A DNA stretch of 64,000 nucleotides from Rhynchonema sp. JSB1_4 (Eukaryota; Nematoda; Chromadorea; Monhysterida; Xyalidae). The position numbers were made by a program, and so were the translations under genes. Each line of letters opens with the position of its first letter. The first letter of the stretch is position 1. The notes beneath the pieces are model-generated. The model did not search any database. It was not told where the DNA came from and worked only from the letters and a program-made list of their open reading frames with translations. Below, one piece after another: positions 1 to 14,200 of the stretch. The DNA lies in NCBI GenBank assembly GCA_030248065.1, contig JASAMV010000285.1:37947-101946 (forward strand). The letters run 5' to 3'.

Positions 1-2227
1 GCGCCGCAGCCACAGGAGAACGTAATGTTTCAGCGATGCCAGCCAAACGCGGACTCGATTCATCCGATGGACGTTCCTGAATTGATAAAAATATTATTGT
101 TTAATTTATTAAAAATAATTTTGTTAATATTGAGCAGAGTTAATTCGCTTTTGTGGTGACAGCAACAAACATGACATGATCAATATTTTCAATCGCCTCC
201 TCACCTCCACTGAACAGGGATCTTATAGTTCTGGGTTGGTAAGATGGCATTAGGTTGAGGGCCGAACAACAGTTTGTCCGTCTTGCATGGGTAGCAAAAG
301 GAGTGTATAGCAGTGTTTTATTGAGTTTTGTATAAATGTTAGCAATTTTTATTATAATAGAGCAGTCTAAAGAACCGTCAAGTCGCCACCGAGCCGTCTG
401 ACTGGTTAGTACTGGACTGAAAACCAGCATAAAAGGCCCACAGGTGGTAAAAAACGTTTTTGTCTGAAAAAAACGGAAAAAAGGGTTTTTCTAGAGGTCA
501 AATAACGAACCGATATTTTTCCGGGCACTGAAAAAATATTGGAAATTTTCGGAAACATTTCCAAATTTTCCAAGGAAAATTGGAAAGTCGCGAGGTCAGC
601 TTTTCAAATCGTGCAAAAACAGCATTCTTTAATGTGTTTTGGTAGACTTGTGTAGGATGCAATTTCCTCATGAAGCAATTTTAGACCACATTTTGCCCAA
701 ATGTGCCCCATTTGAACAGGCGGCCAACTGTTGGCCTGGAAAAAGGGAAAAAACGTTTTTTACGGTAAATATATATTTTCCGGACAAATTGCAACTATAC
801 ACGCACTGACTGGCTGCTGAACGAGTGAGAAAACCAATCAGCACGAAACAGAATCAGTCCCCCGTTCTTTTACAGAACGAATCTACTCAGGCCAGAAACG
901 ACAAAACACGAATAATGAGCCATAAAGCAACGCATTACCTTCAACAACGAACGCACACCAGTTAACACGGGCGATTTCGCATTTGGAGGTGTTTTTACCA
1001 GACGGCTGACACCTTGCACGTTGGGTGACACCTGGGAATGTTACGGTCACAGCGTAAAGGATTGCGAACAAAAACCACATATTACTGTTCTGTCTTTCTG
1101 TTTTTGAAAATAAAAAGAAACAAATCATTTAGGGCCGTATCAACCGTGAAGGCAACTGTTTTGGCATGGGCAAAGTTTGCTTAAACCGCATTTTATGATT
1201 TGGCGGGCGCACCGATTTTTGACCAGCGTAAAAGTCGAACCTTCCGTAAGAGCGCCGTCGTTGCTTAATCGCCAGCCAAATGTAAGTTGATACGGCCCTC
1301 AAATGAAGACAATTAGTTCCCCAATTGCGCACGCCTGCGTTGTTTTAGCTGTCCCAACACCAAAGTAAAGATGTGAAAGCCAGAATTGATCAGACATAAC
1401 CGTCACGTCAACCGACAGTCACCACCCAAACTATTCCTTGCACCTGTGGTTTCGGTGTTTTCACCAGCTCAGCCACACCCTGCAGTTGTGGTGACGATGA
1501 GGCGGATCGTCGTTTTGGCACACGCAATAGCTCGGCGACGCCCGTCAGCTGGGGTGATGCCTGAAGTGGAAAGGAGAGAACGCGATGAAGAATGATGCTG
1601 ATTGGTCCGTAAGCACATCGTACAAATGTTTCGTCACGTCTACATTTGTGAATTGCGAAGCACGGTTGTTTCATTCGTATCAAAGCAGATAACCGCGAAA
1701 ATCAGAGACGAAAACACGCGTTGAGCTGAATTTAACTGGAACAAAACGTGAGCCTCAGGTCCGAACAGTTTGACAGCATGGAAAATCAGACGGTAATTCC
1801 AGCTAGATGTTTGATCTCATCACCGGCTCAGTACAACCAGATTGGCAATCGACTTATACAATCTCAGTGTAACATCAGTGTTTTCATTGAATTCATTTTT
1901 GTCGACATTGGCGAGAAACCAGGAAAAGCGAACTTCGCAGTGTACACCAGCTGCTCCATCATGAGAACGAAAACACTCCAAAAACGCCCAAATACCACAA
2001 TTCCACAACTTCCAAGAAAATAGAACACCAACCTCCACCCGGGGCGTTTTGACCAATCCAGCCACACCGCGATATTTGGGCGACGGCGGTGCTTTTGGTG
2101 TGCGCATGGTTCGCTTCACACCTCGTAACATTGGTGATTTATTTGATGATTTGCGCGCACTTTTCATCAATTCGCGCACGCCGGTCACTTGCGGCGAGAC
2201 GGCTGTGTGGGTCGAGGATTGCGTCAG
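1..2227 (-). CDS. Ki-67-like short repeats encoded on phase-0 exons
   Basis: Exons 2227-2039, 1560-1444, 1031-939 and 76-<1 carry at least eight units of a repeat with consensus S-P-x-L-x-G-V-x-x-L-h-K-T-P-K. They are SPQVTGVRELMKSARK, SPMLRGVKRTMRTPK, SPKYRGVAGLVKTPR, SPQLTGVAELLRVPK, SPQLQGVAELVKTPK, SPNVQGVSRLVKTPP, SPVLTGVRSLLK and SPRLAGIAETLRSPV. The core resembles the conserved heart of the vertebrate Ki-67 repeat (LxGxKELFxTP). The three complete exons are multiples of three (189, 117 and 93 bp) and begin and end in phase 0; the edge exon also begins in phase 0. The repeats run off the left edge, so their number is unknown. Confidence 0.8.
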
Positions 2228-5200
2228 CTGGAATTTTTATGCCGACGAGATAAAAACATAAACATGAACATAAACTTGAGATTAAAACATATACATGAAC
2301 ATAAACATGAGATTAAAACATATAAACATGATTGAGGGCAAACATCATGGTCACAGATGATCGAGCGTCAGCGTTTTTTATGCGTCGGACACGCGGCTAT
2401 TGTCCTTGTTGTCGTGCAATGGTTTTGACACTTTTTTGCGGTGCAGTATTTTGTATCGAATAAACGGCGCGATTACCAACAAGACCACCCTTCCTTTCCA
2501 TTTCATCGTGGTCGATGAAGCGCAAAACATTTACGTACAGAGTTTTTCTTGGGTTTTCAACAAAGATTCCTGGTTAATCAAAAAATACCCTGCATGTTTC
2601 TCTCACTTCAAATCGACCTAAAATCACAAATTGCAGACACCCAGAATTTTCAAATTTGGCTACTAAAACGAAATCCCAGGTAGATTTTGAAAAAATCACC
2701 CACCCTCGCGCTGGTATTGACAGACTGCGAGTCACTGCGGTCACCGCTGACGATGGTCGACAGCCGACGGGGCGATGAGAACTGCATCAAATTAACGGGC
2801 TCTTCACCATGTTCAACACCCGTTTCGCCGACTACAACATCCGCCACTTGGTCTTCGTCAGTGATTGGTTCGAGTTCTTCGGAGATTTTCTGAAATTTAC
2901 ATGTGGCTGTTGTCTTGTTATTACGTGATTCGCAGTCGTTTAGAAAACAAACAGCAGTTAGGTATGAAATTCAGATCTCACTGAACACGACAGGATGTTA
3001 GTACACTAATGTGAGATTCAATACAATTTTGGTACTACTTTGTTCGGGTCGGGATAAGTTTTTATCGTTTTTCACAGCACAAATGGTACTGCCTGCCACA
3101 TAGCCTGAGAATATATTACGAATCGTCGAAACATTCCTGCATTCTCCGGTATTTGTGTTCAGGCCATCACACCTATTAACCATGTGTAAAAAAACGAACA
3201 TGTAATTAACAAAACATCGAACAACAACAAAACATACAGATTTATTCGCACCGCTGCGTCGCACACTTTTCGGCGGCGACGGAATGTCTTCGAGGTCGAT
3301 CTCCTCAAATTGCGACGGCGAGTACGGTATAGGCGTCTTGCGTTTGCGACCGGGCGATGAGCGAGACGTACCTACGACAATTTATGCGAAAGTTTTGAAG
3401 TTTCTTAGGAACAAAGTGTGGCTTGGGGCACGTCCAAATGCCATCAAGTATCAAGTGCATTTGCACTGACGATGATGTTTACAACACAATACATACTGTA
3501 TTATCAGCATGTGCCATTCACAGGCCGTGTGCTTGCTAAGAGATATTCTAGTCTCTGCCTTAGCAAAACATTTCTTACACAATCGCTCATTCACGAGTGT
3601 TTACGAATGATCAGAAAAGATAAAGGAAAAAAACAATGACGCTAGCAACGCACCACCGCTAATACCAGTGATGTCAATTTCAGCGCTCGAATTATACGAT
3701 CGTTTCGGCGCGAGCTGTGTCTGCAGCTTGTAGATGCTCGCATCACTATGCGTCCGTGCCGCCGTCTCAGTGAAATCGTCGGTCAGCATCGACCTGCAAG
3801 GCGACATTCAAAGGTGGTCAGCACATCAATAGACGCTCATCTTACAAGATCACAAGCAAAACGTTTGCCAACTGCAGTTTTGCCCGTTTCGCGAGTGCTG
3901 ACAACAAAACCCCCACTCGAAGTCGAAAGTATTTGGCGCGTCGGACAGAATATATATATATATATATCTACCGGTGTGGTGGTGGTGCACAAATTACCAC
4001 GAATTATGAAAAAAAAACTCACAGATTGCTCAACATCGAGCTTCTGCGCGCGCTGCGACTCAAACTGCCGCGACTCAACGAGCCAACACTCGGATGCGGC
4101 GTACGATCAATGAGTATCGCCGCCGGACGGGGCACAGGGGCACTTGGCGTGTACGTTGCTGCCCCGCCACTGCTGCTATCACTGACGGACATGGAGACTG
4201 ACTTGGCTGAAACGTGAACCAACTCGCATGTTTTCAACAGCAAACTAATGTGCCTAGCACAACTGGCTGCTACAATTTTGGAGGGTGTCCCTTTTAGAGC
4301 CTTAGCTGTCGTGGGTGATACGTGAAAAAGGTTGCACTTCATAACTGGGCACTACCACCTATCACCAATTTTAATAGCAACCTTAACGAACAACCGCCAA
4401 CCAGCAAACAACAACAACACAACCGAACCCAAACGAACGTGTGCGTTTCTTCGTGATCGACCCCGGTGTTTTCTTCACGGATGACCAACGACCCTTCACA
4501 CTCACATTCAACGGCACACTGTTGCTGCTGCTGCTGTTCGATGTTGAGCGCATGGTGGTGGCGGATGCGCGTGATTTCTTGCCGGTCGATTGTTTGGCTG
4601 CAAGAAATGAACGAAAAAGTGAGAAAAAAACGTGAAGTTGAATGAAACGTGTAACGTGCATCGTGCTCATTGGTGTGTTCATCCATGAACATATTCATTT
4701 AATTTGGCCATACAAACTGTTACTAATTCTAACGTCGCCAACATCCTAATGATAAAACATCAACCCAGAAAGGCCATCAAATGGTTAGATTTGTGTCCAT
4801 CGTTGTAGTAAAACCACCAGCGCCGGTTCTCAAAATCGAGGTAGGGTTTTTTTTACTTCAGACAGCAAAAAACGAAACAAATCACAACTCACGGGTCGGC
4901 AGCCTATCAGCTCCATCCGGCGTTGCGAACATTTCCTCCGCAGTCAGAAACGATTGCGACGATTTCCTCGACTTTGAACTGCTTCGACGTTTGGATGCGG
5001 TCGAGGCGGACGTGCTTGTCGACATGGACAGCTCCGGGATTGACACATCGAATATATCACCCGGGCTTGAAACATCAGCCAGCTGGCCTCCAAAGCCGTT
5101 GCCGCCTGCAGTGCTGTTGGCCAGTGAGTTGGGCGGGACCGGCGGGATAGATGATGTGGTTGACGATGTCGATTTACGGCTAGATAAACGGCGACCTGGC

Positions 5201-8200
5201 AAAAATATTGATATTTTTCAGATTGTTCTGTACGTTTTTGGTAGCGCTAGGTGGGGTCGGTCGAGTGAACCCATCGATGCCCCAGCGAACCAAACTTGTA
5301 TTAACAGACCTTTCGAAACATTTTCGGCCGATGTGGCTTTGCGCACGGGCACCTGCGTTTGCATTAGGGCCTTTTTGGGCTGTGGTGTTTTGGATGCGGT
5401 CTTTTTGATGCCGAAACGCGACACGGGAATGGAAGACGAGAACTGCGGAATTCTGGACACGACTTTCGACTGAAAAAAATAATCGCAGTCAGATATTTCA
5501 ATAATTTAATCGAGACTTCATCAGTTTCAATTTCTAACCTTGGTGACGCTCTTTCGCGGCGAGCGCTGTTTCTGCGCAGACTTCCTGGCGCTTGATCGTG
5601 GAGTGATCTTCGCTTGCAGCACTTGCGCATAGGTCTTTTTCGGTGTTGGCGTCTTCTTTTTGGGCGAGACAGACTTTTTGGCCGATTTCGGTGGAGTGTC
5701 AGTTTTGACTTTGGTCGGCGACGGGGTTTTCGGTTTCGGCGGCGATTTGTTTCGGTTCGGCGACGCGCGGGGCGCCTGAAAAGGAACTTATGCTTTTTTC
5801 GGAATGTCGAGACATTATCATAATGAACGGAGCAGTGCGAGCCGAGAAACTGAGAAAGCACCTAGACATTGAACTGATAAAGTTCCGAAAACCTTTCGCA
5901 CGAGTTCATTTTTCAACGCCAGGTGCCGGGCTGTCATATTAATTAACAGTACCGATCAGTGGCGTGAGAAACGAAATCCAATTCGGGAACTTCCCACACA
6001 CACCCAAAAAAAAACCCCCACCGGGGGGGGAAAAACCCCGGGAAAAAACAAAAAAAAACTAAGCAAAACCGCAAACCGCAAAAAAAAACCCCACCCCAAC
6101 CCCCCCCCCATACCAGGGGGGTAACCCCCCCCCCAACGACACCACTGGTACCGATTGAATACCTATGCCTATTATCATTTTAGCCGGCTCGTCAAACTAT
6201 TCCCTCAAATCTCTGTCACGATGTTTCCCGTCATTCCGCTCACCCGGGCAGCAGCAGCCAACACCGGAATTCGACTCGGCGTCTTCGTGGACACCTTCGG
6301 CGGTCCGGCATTTACGACCGGCGTCGCTGGTTTCATGATCGACTGCACCGATCGCAAACGCGGCAGCGCCATTGTGTCCTCAACGATGTCGTCGGCGTCC
6401 TCGTCGGCCGCATCCGTGTCCTGGTCGAAACTCGATGTGCCTGTGTGACATTGGCAATGGACTGGTTTTGGCAGTTGGCACCAGGGTTTTTTCATCGGTC
6501 TTCTCAGATTTACTCACTGCTGTTACATTGTTGCAACGTAGGTTTGATTCAGAGGTGGGAATCGGGCCGGGTTACCTCGGCCCGGCCCGGCCCGACATTC
6601 AAAAAAGGCGGCCCGGCCGGGCCCGATTTTTTTCGGCCCGACTTTTTCAGATGTTTTGAAGAAAATTTTTTGGTGCAAAAATTAGTTTTTTGTTTAAAAA
6701 TACCTGAAAATTATAGAAGTCGGTCCTAAGCTGCTGAATCGCAAGAAATTTTGGCTAATTTAGAGTAAGAAGTACGATTTTTTATTGAAATTCGATTATG
6801 TCGGGCCTTTTCGGGCTGACCATCCCGGCCGTTCGGGCCGGAAACCTCGGCCCGGCCCGATTCCCACCTCTGGTTTGATTACCCGTTGCCCGCTCTCGTT
6901 GGGTTGCACTTTTGTGCGCAGTAGTGATGTTTTACTCGAGCAATAAGATCAACAAGATCTGCTCGAGGTCGTTTTTGGAGGTCAATTGGCCAGAGGTGTT
7001 CGCTCCGACGAGGCCTTCTGTGAAAACAGGCCGAAACGGGCAAACCTCGCTGCTGTTATATTATTCCAAAGCGGCACTTCGATTTTGTGCCAGGAGGCGA
7101 TTGTCGGCGGTTGATGTTGTTGTAAGAAGGCTATGCAGCAGAATAAACTGGGAGATAGGATTATCTAAATTTTGAACGGCCTTTCGCACAATTTTTGCCT
7201 TTTGTTACTTTTAAAAAGTGAACCAATTCCAAAGCGATTCAAGACCGACAAGATGCCTGAACTTGGTGCTACATATCTTTGTATCTGAAAATAGAGGACG
7301 GCATAACCTCGGATTGCCGAAACTTCAGATTTCTAATAAGGGAAATTAATTGACTGGCTTTTGTGCACCAGACCAGCAACATCATTTAACCCTGACCCGC
7401 CTTCGTTTTGTCACCCGGGCGGAAGTGATAACAACAACAATTCCCGCAATAACCGCACGTAACCCACCAGCCGACGGTCCGAATTCAGCATAATACGACT
7501 TCTTTCCAATTTTCGGTATCGGCGTAACGCTGACGTCACGATTGAAGAGCACGTTTCGTCTGATCACCGACCCGCCCGGCGACCGTTTCGGTGATCGTCT
7601 GCCGGCGGTGCGCAACGCCGATCGCGGCGTCGGCGTCTTTTTCGACATGCCGAACAGTTGAATCGGCGTCGTCACGCCCACCTGCACGATTGATTGGGTG
7701 GGAACGCTGGTTATCGTGAAAGTTGGGAACATGACGGGCTGTTTTTGGGACAATTTTGGAAACCGCTGGTTAATTGATTGATAACGCTCGATCGGACCGT
7801 GCAAAACATTTATACCTTCTGTTTTATTTATTTTTAGTTAGAGTCGAGTCGAAACTATTGATTTACTCGTAATTATGGAAACTGGACATGCATTGGACAA
7901 AACATTTTTGCTCAAGGTCTGGAGATCACACCAGATTGACAGACAGTTCAAAAACTAAAGGAAAAAAGCGTGTTTCTTAAAACAAAAAAAACAAAAAAAG
8001 AATTCGAAGTAACCCACCGATGCCGTGCGCACGGGCGATGATGCCTCCGCTTTCGATTGTTTTCGCAGTTTCTTATTCCCGTGCGCTTCTTCATCTTCGT
8101 CTGAATCAGGACTACCCAAGCGCTTGGGGCTGTCAATCATCTGAACAAAATATTGTTTTATAAATATTTTTCAAGATTTGAAAATTCACTTATTGATCGG

Positions 8201-11200
8201 TATCCTACTTGACGATCGGTGTCTCGTCTTGATCACGCTGCGTCTCTCAGCGTTCATCTTTCAAATGTTCATTCCTACAATTATTTCGACTTAAATAAAA
8301 CAGTGAGATCGAACTTATTACATTACCGGCTATTACAGATTTCCAACTCAAAAAAGACCAAAACAAACAAAAAACCAATACGACAAAATCGCACCTGCGG
8401 CGAGAGAATCAAATGTCGCGGACTGGTGCTGGCCCGCGGCGGACTGCGCAACAAACGTTTGCCAAAGTTCCATTCGTCAAATTCATCAGCGTTGTCCGCA
8501 TCATCGCCGTCGTTGTCGCTGAAGCTGTACGCGTCTGCAATCAATCAATCAATCAATCGACAATTGCACGTGATTGCGATTGTATCATCTGATCACACTT
8601 CGGCCAAGGTCGGATCCAGGAGGGGCCACAGGGGCCATGGCACCCCTTTTGGTCAAATTGGTTCCGAAGGGGAGCGCACGGTCTCAAAAAGAAGGGCTCC
8701 TAAATCGGAAAATTTTCTGAACAAGCACTGGATAAAATGACTTTTCAAAAAACGGATCAAACACCAGATAAAACGAGTTTTTTTTAATTCTGCCCCTCCT
8801 TTGGCCAAAAGCTGGATCCGCCACTGATGATCAGCATTAATTTCATTTTGCGAAAAAAATCAGTTCAGCTCAGTTCTTCCCGGTTGCAGAACAATGCCAC
8901 GCATTTAATTGACGATAATTGTTGTTTTATTGAGAAAATTTTAGTGTGAAAGGTGGCTGCAGCGTCCGTGAGATTCCACGGTGTCGCATACAGAACACAG
9001 ACATGAGACTAGTTGCAAGAGCACACCAAAACAACAATATTTATCATCTGAAGAAATACTGATTCCTCTTTATTTCAATGATGACAGAATCAGCCACTTT
9101 GCTGGCATTGGCCGGTTGTGGTTGGTGGGTGCAACATGGTTTGGACCAAATCTCGCGATTTCGTTGCTCCTGTGGTTTTGGTCCCGCGCAAAAGTTGCTC
9201 CCCTGTTAGCTGTGATAAACTTTCACGCTGGATGGATGACGTCACAGAGACAACGACATCGCAAGATATGGCCCAACCCATTTCGCACCTTCTTCGACCA
9301 CACCCGTCCCGACCCTGCCATGCCCGCAAAGTACACACTGGCCCTATTCTTCACCTGCAGCGCGTTTGGCACGTCTCGACTATCGTGACAAATGGTTCGA
9401 CAAAAAAAACAACAACAATTTTTCACAAAACATCCGAAAAAAACCAACGCGCACCCCGGAACGGCGGCGTTTCATCCTTGGCCGTCGACATTTCCGACGA
9501 ATATATGGGCGAGCGTTTCCCCGACGTTGATGACGATGCACGCGCGTTGGTGGACGAGGACGAATCACGACGCAGCGACGGGGGAAGACTCGCTGGCGCT
9601 GGCGGCAGTGTCGCTGGAATGCAGAACTAACTGATCGAAGTCTGGACAAACAAAACGTGTGTCCCAAAGAAAGCATGATTTGGGTTCCCGTGTGCTCATA
9701 CACAATCCGTTCTTGAAAGGTTTCTTTCGTGTTTTTTTTCCCAGAAAAATACAAAGAACCAGTTCTTCGGCAACTGTGAAGCAAGCCTAACAGCTATGTA
9801 TTTACTGACCCCACGGCCAACGCCCACCCTAAACCCAAATTGTCAGACCAAATCAACGGTGCGAAAGTTTCAAATCGTCCTGGCGCTGCGCGAACCCGAA
9901 ATCTGTATCAAATTATTTCCAGTTTTTTTTTACAATTCCATTTGATAGTACTTTTATTTATTGCGCATTTCGTGACTTTCGCAAACTCCCAAATGACGCC
10001 CGGCAAAAAAACAGAATATCAAAAAAAAACACCACAAAACGCACCGATTTTCTGCGCCTGTTTCGGCGTGAGCACGGCACGCGACGGCGAGGTGGTAGTC
10101 GCTTTTCCGAAAGTTGGATTCGGCGCGGCTGCCGCAACGTTGCTGTAACGAAATCGGTGCTCGCCTACACGCACAATGTCGCCTTCATTCAGCACGACGC
10201 GTTGTTTCATCTCGATTGGCACTTGGTTGATTTGCGTGTGATTGTCGTGCGTGAAGATCACAACCTGGGCGAATACAGAAAAGAGACTAAGGATGAGAAA
10301 ACAGACGCAAGTAAAAAGCTGTTGTTCATCACAGCGCGGTAACCCGGGAGAAGTCTGGCCGGGCTACCCCGCCGCTCCGTCCGAATCAGCCAGTGTAGTT
10401 CCTGGGGGGAGGGGGGGTCCCCCCTCGGGTACTACGTCTGTTCCCCCTCCATGGTACGCCTGCCCCGCTGTTCCCCCTCCGCCCTCCGGGTACGTCTGCT
10501 CCCTCAATTTTTACCTAAGATAGGCTAATTTTGGCCTAAAATAGGCATTTTTATAGGCAAATAGGCCAAATAGGCATAAAATGAGTGATTTTCAGGTCAA
10601 TGACGTCAAAAATCGCCAAAATACCCTTTTTATTGAGGTTTTTTCCTAAAAGGGGCAAAAATGAGCCAAATTTTCGACCTCAAAAAATGACTTTTCTCCA
10701 AATTTGGGTCCTCCCCCCCCTTCCGGGTCCTTCCCCCCCTCCCCCCCAGGTTGGTACGTCTGTTCCCCCTCCGAAAAAATGGGGGTACCGCCTGTTCAGT
10801 GCTGTGGCTACTTTGGCGGGGCGGGTAGGGTACACAGGTGGAAAAAATCGGGGCGGGTAGGGGGGTAATGTACCTGGGATTTTGGGGGGGGGGGGGGAAT
10901 CCGGTTTGGGGGGGGGGGAGATTTTTCGCGGCGGGTAGGGTACAATACAAGTTTTACCGCGTGCATGTTTTTATGAAATAAAAGTTCCATAAATCGGGCG
11001 CAGCGCGATTTTTTTTGACATTTTCAGGGTTTTCGGTCAAAATTTGGGCATTTTTGACCGAAAAATGGGCATTTTGGCGGTAAAAATCGGGGCGGGTAGG
11101 GTACCAGGGCGGGGCGGGTAGGGTACCAGAGCAGGGCGGGTAGGGGGGTGGGTAGCGTACCAGGCCGGGGCGGGTAGGGTACCATTGGAGGACCCCCCCA

Positions 11201-14200
11201 CCCCCCCCCCCCCCCCAGCCACAGCACTGCGCCTGTTCCCCCTCCGGACCAGGAACAACACTAGAATCAGCCTAACCGCGCGCGATGGACTATTGTGGCG
11301 GAATGCGGATGGAAAAGATAAAAGAACTGGCTTTTTCGTGAAAAATGTTATCCAATTTTTAAAAAAATGACGTTTTTGACCCAGTGTAGTACTTGGTCAG
11401 GGTGTTGACGATAGATAGATTGGGAACCGAAATGTGTTGACGATAGATAGATGACCCAAGTCCGAAATCTGGGGGGAGGGGGTCGACCCAAACTTGTTGA
11501 CGATAGATAGATGGTGGGGGGGGTCGCCAAAAATCAAGGTATAGTATAGTGTACTAAGTTGGTAATAATGTGTAAATATTAATGAAAATGTACTAAGATG
11601 CACTAAATCCGCGCGTAGCGCGCGATTTTTTGCCTATTTGGGACAAAAAATACCGATTTTGAGCCATTTTGAGGCAAAAATACCCATTTTGGGGTCGAAA
11701 TGTGTTGACGATAGATAGATTGTTCCCAGAATTTGTTGACGATAGATAGATTTGCCCATAAGTGTTGACGATAGATAGATGAAATCAAAAAGTGTTGACG
11801 ATAGATAGATGAATTTGGGGGGGACCCCCCCACCCCCCCCCCCAAGTACTACCCTGTTTTGACCTCATTTTTCAACATTCTGGACGGAGGTTCATCAACG
11901 CCGAAGTGCCTGCCTGCCATTCAGAGGTTTTAGAAACCAAAACCAAATGAACCAATGTAACTTGGATATCTTGAACAGTTTCTATGTTTTCAATGACACG
12001 TCTTTGCACTTTGCTTCAATGCAATTTTTGCGGTCCACAAAGAACCGGTTTTTCAGGGACGGGAGGGAAGGGAGGCAGCGGCGTCCGCGTTTTTTCTGCC
12101 CGAACCCCGAACCGACCGACGGACGGTGCCAGCCAAAAATGAACTCACTTTCTTGTCTTCATCCAAAATCACATCGCACTGATGAGCGGAACCGCCCGGA
12201 ATGCAGATCGACATGTCAGAGCTACTGAAAAAAAACAAAAAAACGGTTAAGAAATGAATGCACAGAAGCAGAGGTCGCAATCGGGCCGGCCCGACCTCGG
12301 GCCGGGCCGGGCCGCGATTTTGGGCTTTTGACTCGGGCCGGGCCGGAGATTTGGAGGGTCGGGCCAGGCCGGGCACCCCGGCCCGAAGCTTCTGAAGTGA
12401 CTTATTTTACTAAAAAAGTAGGGATTTTTTTGTCAAAAAATACTAAAATTTTTGACGGATTCGGGAAGTAAGTGATCAGTATTGTCTATCTGACGACTTT
12501 TTCATGGAAAACAATCAGTGGTGTGGCTACCCAAGCGTGCAATCAACCTACTGTACCACCAGAAAGGCCTACAATCAACCTACCTGCTGTACCGGCCGAG
12601 CTAGGGGGGGAGCAAAATTTTTTGTCTAAATTTTGGTGAAAATGTGCTCTAAAACGCCAATTTCGCGCGCAGCGCGCTTTTTTTCGCCTATTTGGAGCAG
12701 TGTTGGAGGTGGGGGGGGGGTTTGGGGAGGGTAGCCCCCCCCCCAGTACAGTAGGTATCCCCCTCGCCTGGTACAGTAGGTATCCCCCCCGATGTTTGGC
12801 ATGGTACAGTAGGTATCCCCCCCCCGATTTTCACCCCGGTACAGTAGGTATCCCCCCGATTTTGCCCCAAAAGTGCCAATTTTTGACCAAAATGGCCAAA
12901 ATTAGTGTAAAATCAGTGGTTTTTACCTCAAATTACCCCAAATTCGCGCGCTACGCGCGCAAATACTACGTTTTCACACGATTCCACACATAATAAACAC
13001 ATAAAAAATTTTCACCCCAAAACCTAACCCCCCCCCCCCCCCAAACCCCCCCTAGGTACATAACCCCCAGGCCATCGGCTCTGGTACACAATGGTGTGGC
13101 TGGGGGGGGGGGTGGGGGGTGGGGTCCCCCCCCAAGGTACAGTAGGTAGGTTGCCGCCCCTCGCCTGGTACAGTAGGTAGGTTGCCGCCCCCAGTGTAGT
13201 TCCTGGTCCGGCGCGGCGGTTAGTGTACCTACCCCTTTTTTCCGTGCGGCGGTTAGTGTACCTCCCTGGGGGGGCCGGGGGGGGGGGACGACCCAAATCC
13301 AGGAAAAAGTCACTTTTTGGGGTAGAAAATTTGACCGATTTTTGGCCCTTTTTGGAAAAAATTCTTCATGAAAAGGGTATTTTGGCGACTTTTGACATCA
13401 TTGACCTAAAAATCACTCATTTTAGGCCTAAAAATGCCCATTTTAGGCCTAAAAATGCCAATTTTAGGCAAAAATTGAGGCGGTTAGTGTACCTGGCGCG
13501 GCGGTTAGTGTACTAGTGTACCTTGGTCGCGGCGGTTAGTGTACCTTAGGGGGGGGACCCCCCCCTCCCCCCCCCAGGAACTACACTGGCCGCCCCTCCC
13601 CTGGTACAGTAGGTAGGTTGCCGCCCCACCTAACTTTTCACCCAAAACATTCATTTTTGGCTTAAAATTGCATAAAATTAGCATATTTGTCTGCAAATAG
13701 GCGAAAAATCGCGCGCTGCGCGCGAAATTAGTGTTTTAGGCCACATTTTCTTCAGTATTTAGACATAAAAAATTTCGGTTTCCAGATGACCCCCCCCCAA
13801 GTGGTACGACCCCCCCCCCTAGCTCGGCTGGTACAGTAGGTAGGTTGCCGCCCCGCATTTTGGGTGGTACAGTAGGTTGCCGCCCCGCCTGGGTAGCTAC
13901 ACCACTGCTGGTACAGTAGGTATCCCCCCTCTCCGAGCGCGGTACAGTAGGTATCCCCCCTCCAGAGTACCTCCAACACTGATTTGGAGTGAAAAATATC
14001 GATTTTGTACGATTTTGAGCCAAAAATAGCAACCTACTGTACCAGCCGGGGCAGTGTAGTTCCTGGTCCGGCGCGGCGGTTAGTGTACCTACCCCTTTTT
14101 TCCGTGCGGCGGTTAGTGTACCTCCCTGGGGGAGGAAGGGGGGGGGGAAGACCCAAATTCAGGAAAAAGTCACTTTTTGAGGTAGAAAATTTGACCGATT

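Larger units (their letters stand above)
12698..13981. mobile_element. hAT-type element, third level, CAGTGTTGGAGGT family
   Basis: The ends are CAGTGTTGGAGGT and ACCTCCAACACTG. The perfect duplication ATTTGGAG lies at 12690-12697 and 13982-13989. The subterminal unit GGTACAGTAGGTATCCCCC is repeated several times on both sides. A truncated relative occupies 26766-27704. Confidence 0.9.

Noticed and set aside
883..1128. Minus-strand frame of 81 codons with a signal-like start (MWFLFAILYAVTVTFPG)
   Set aside because: A different frame of the same stretch (1031-939) encodes two clean repeats of the Ki-67-like protein between good splice sites, so the signal-like frame is a shadow.
4781..5473. 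Plus-strand frame of 230 codons
   Set aside because: It is antisense to two phase-matched exons of the Ki-67-like gene (5469-5310 and 5195-4893) and has no domain.
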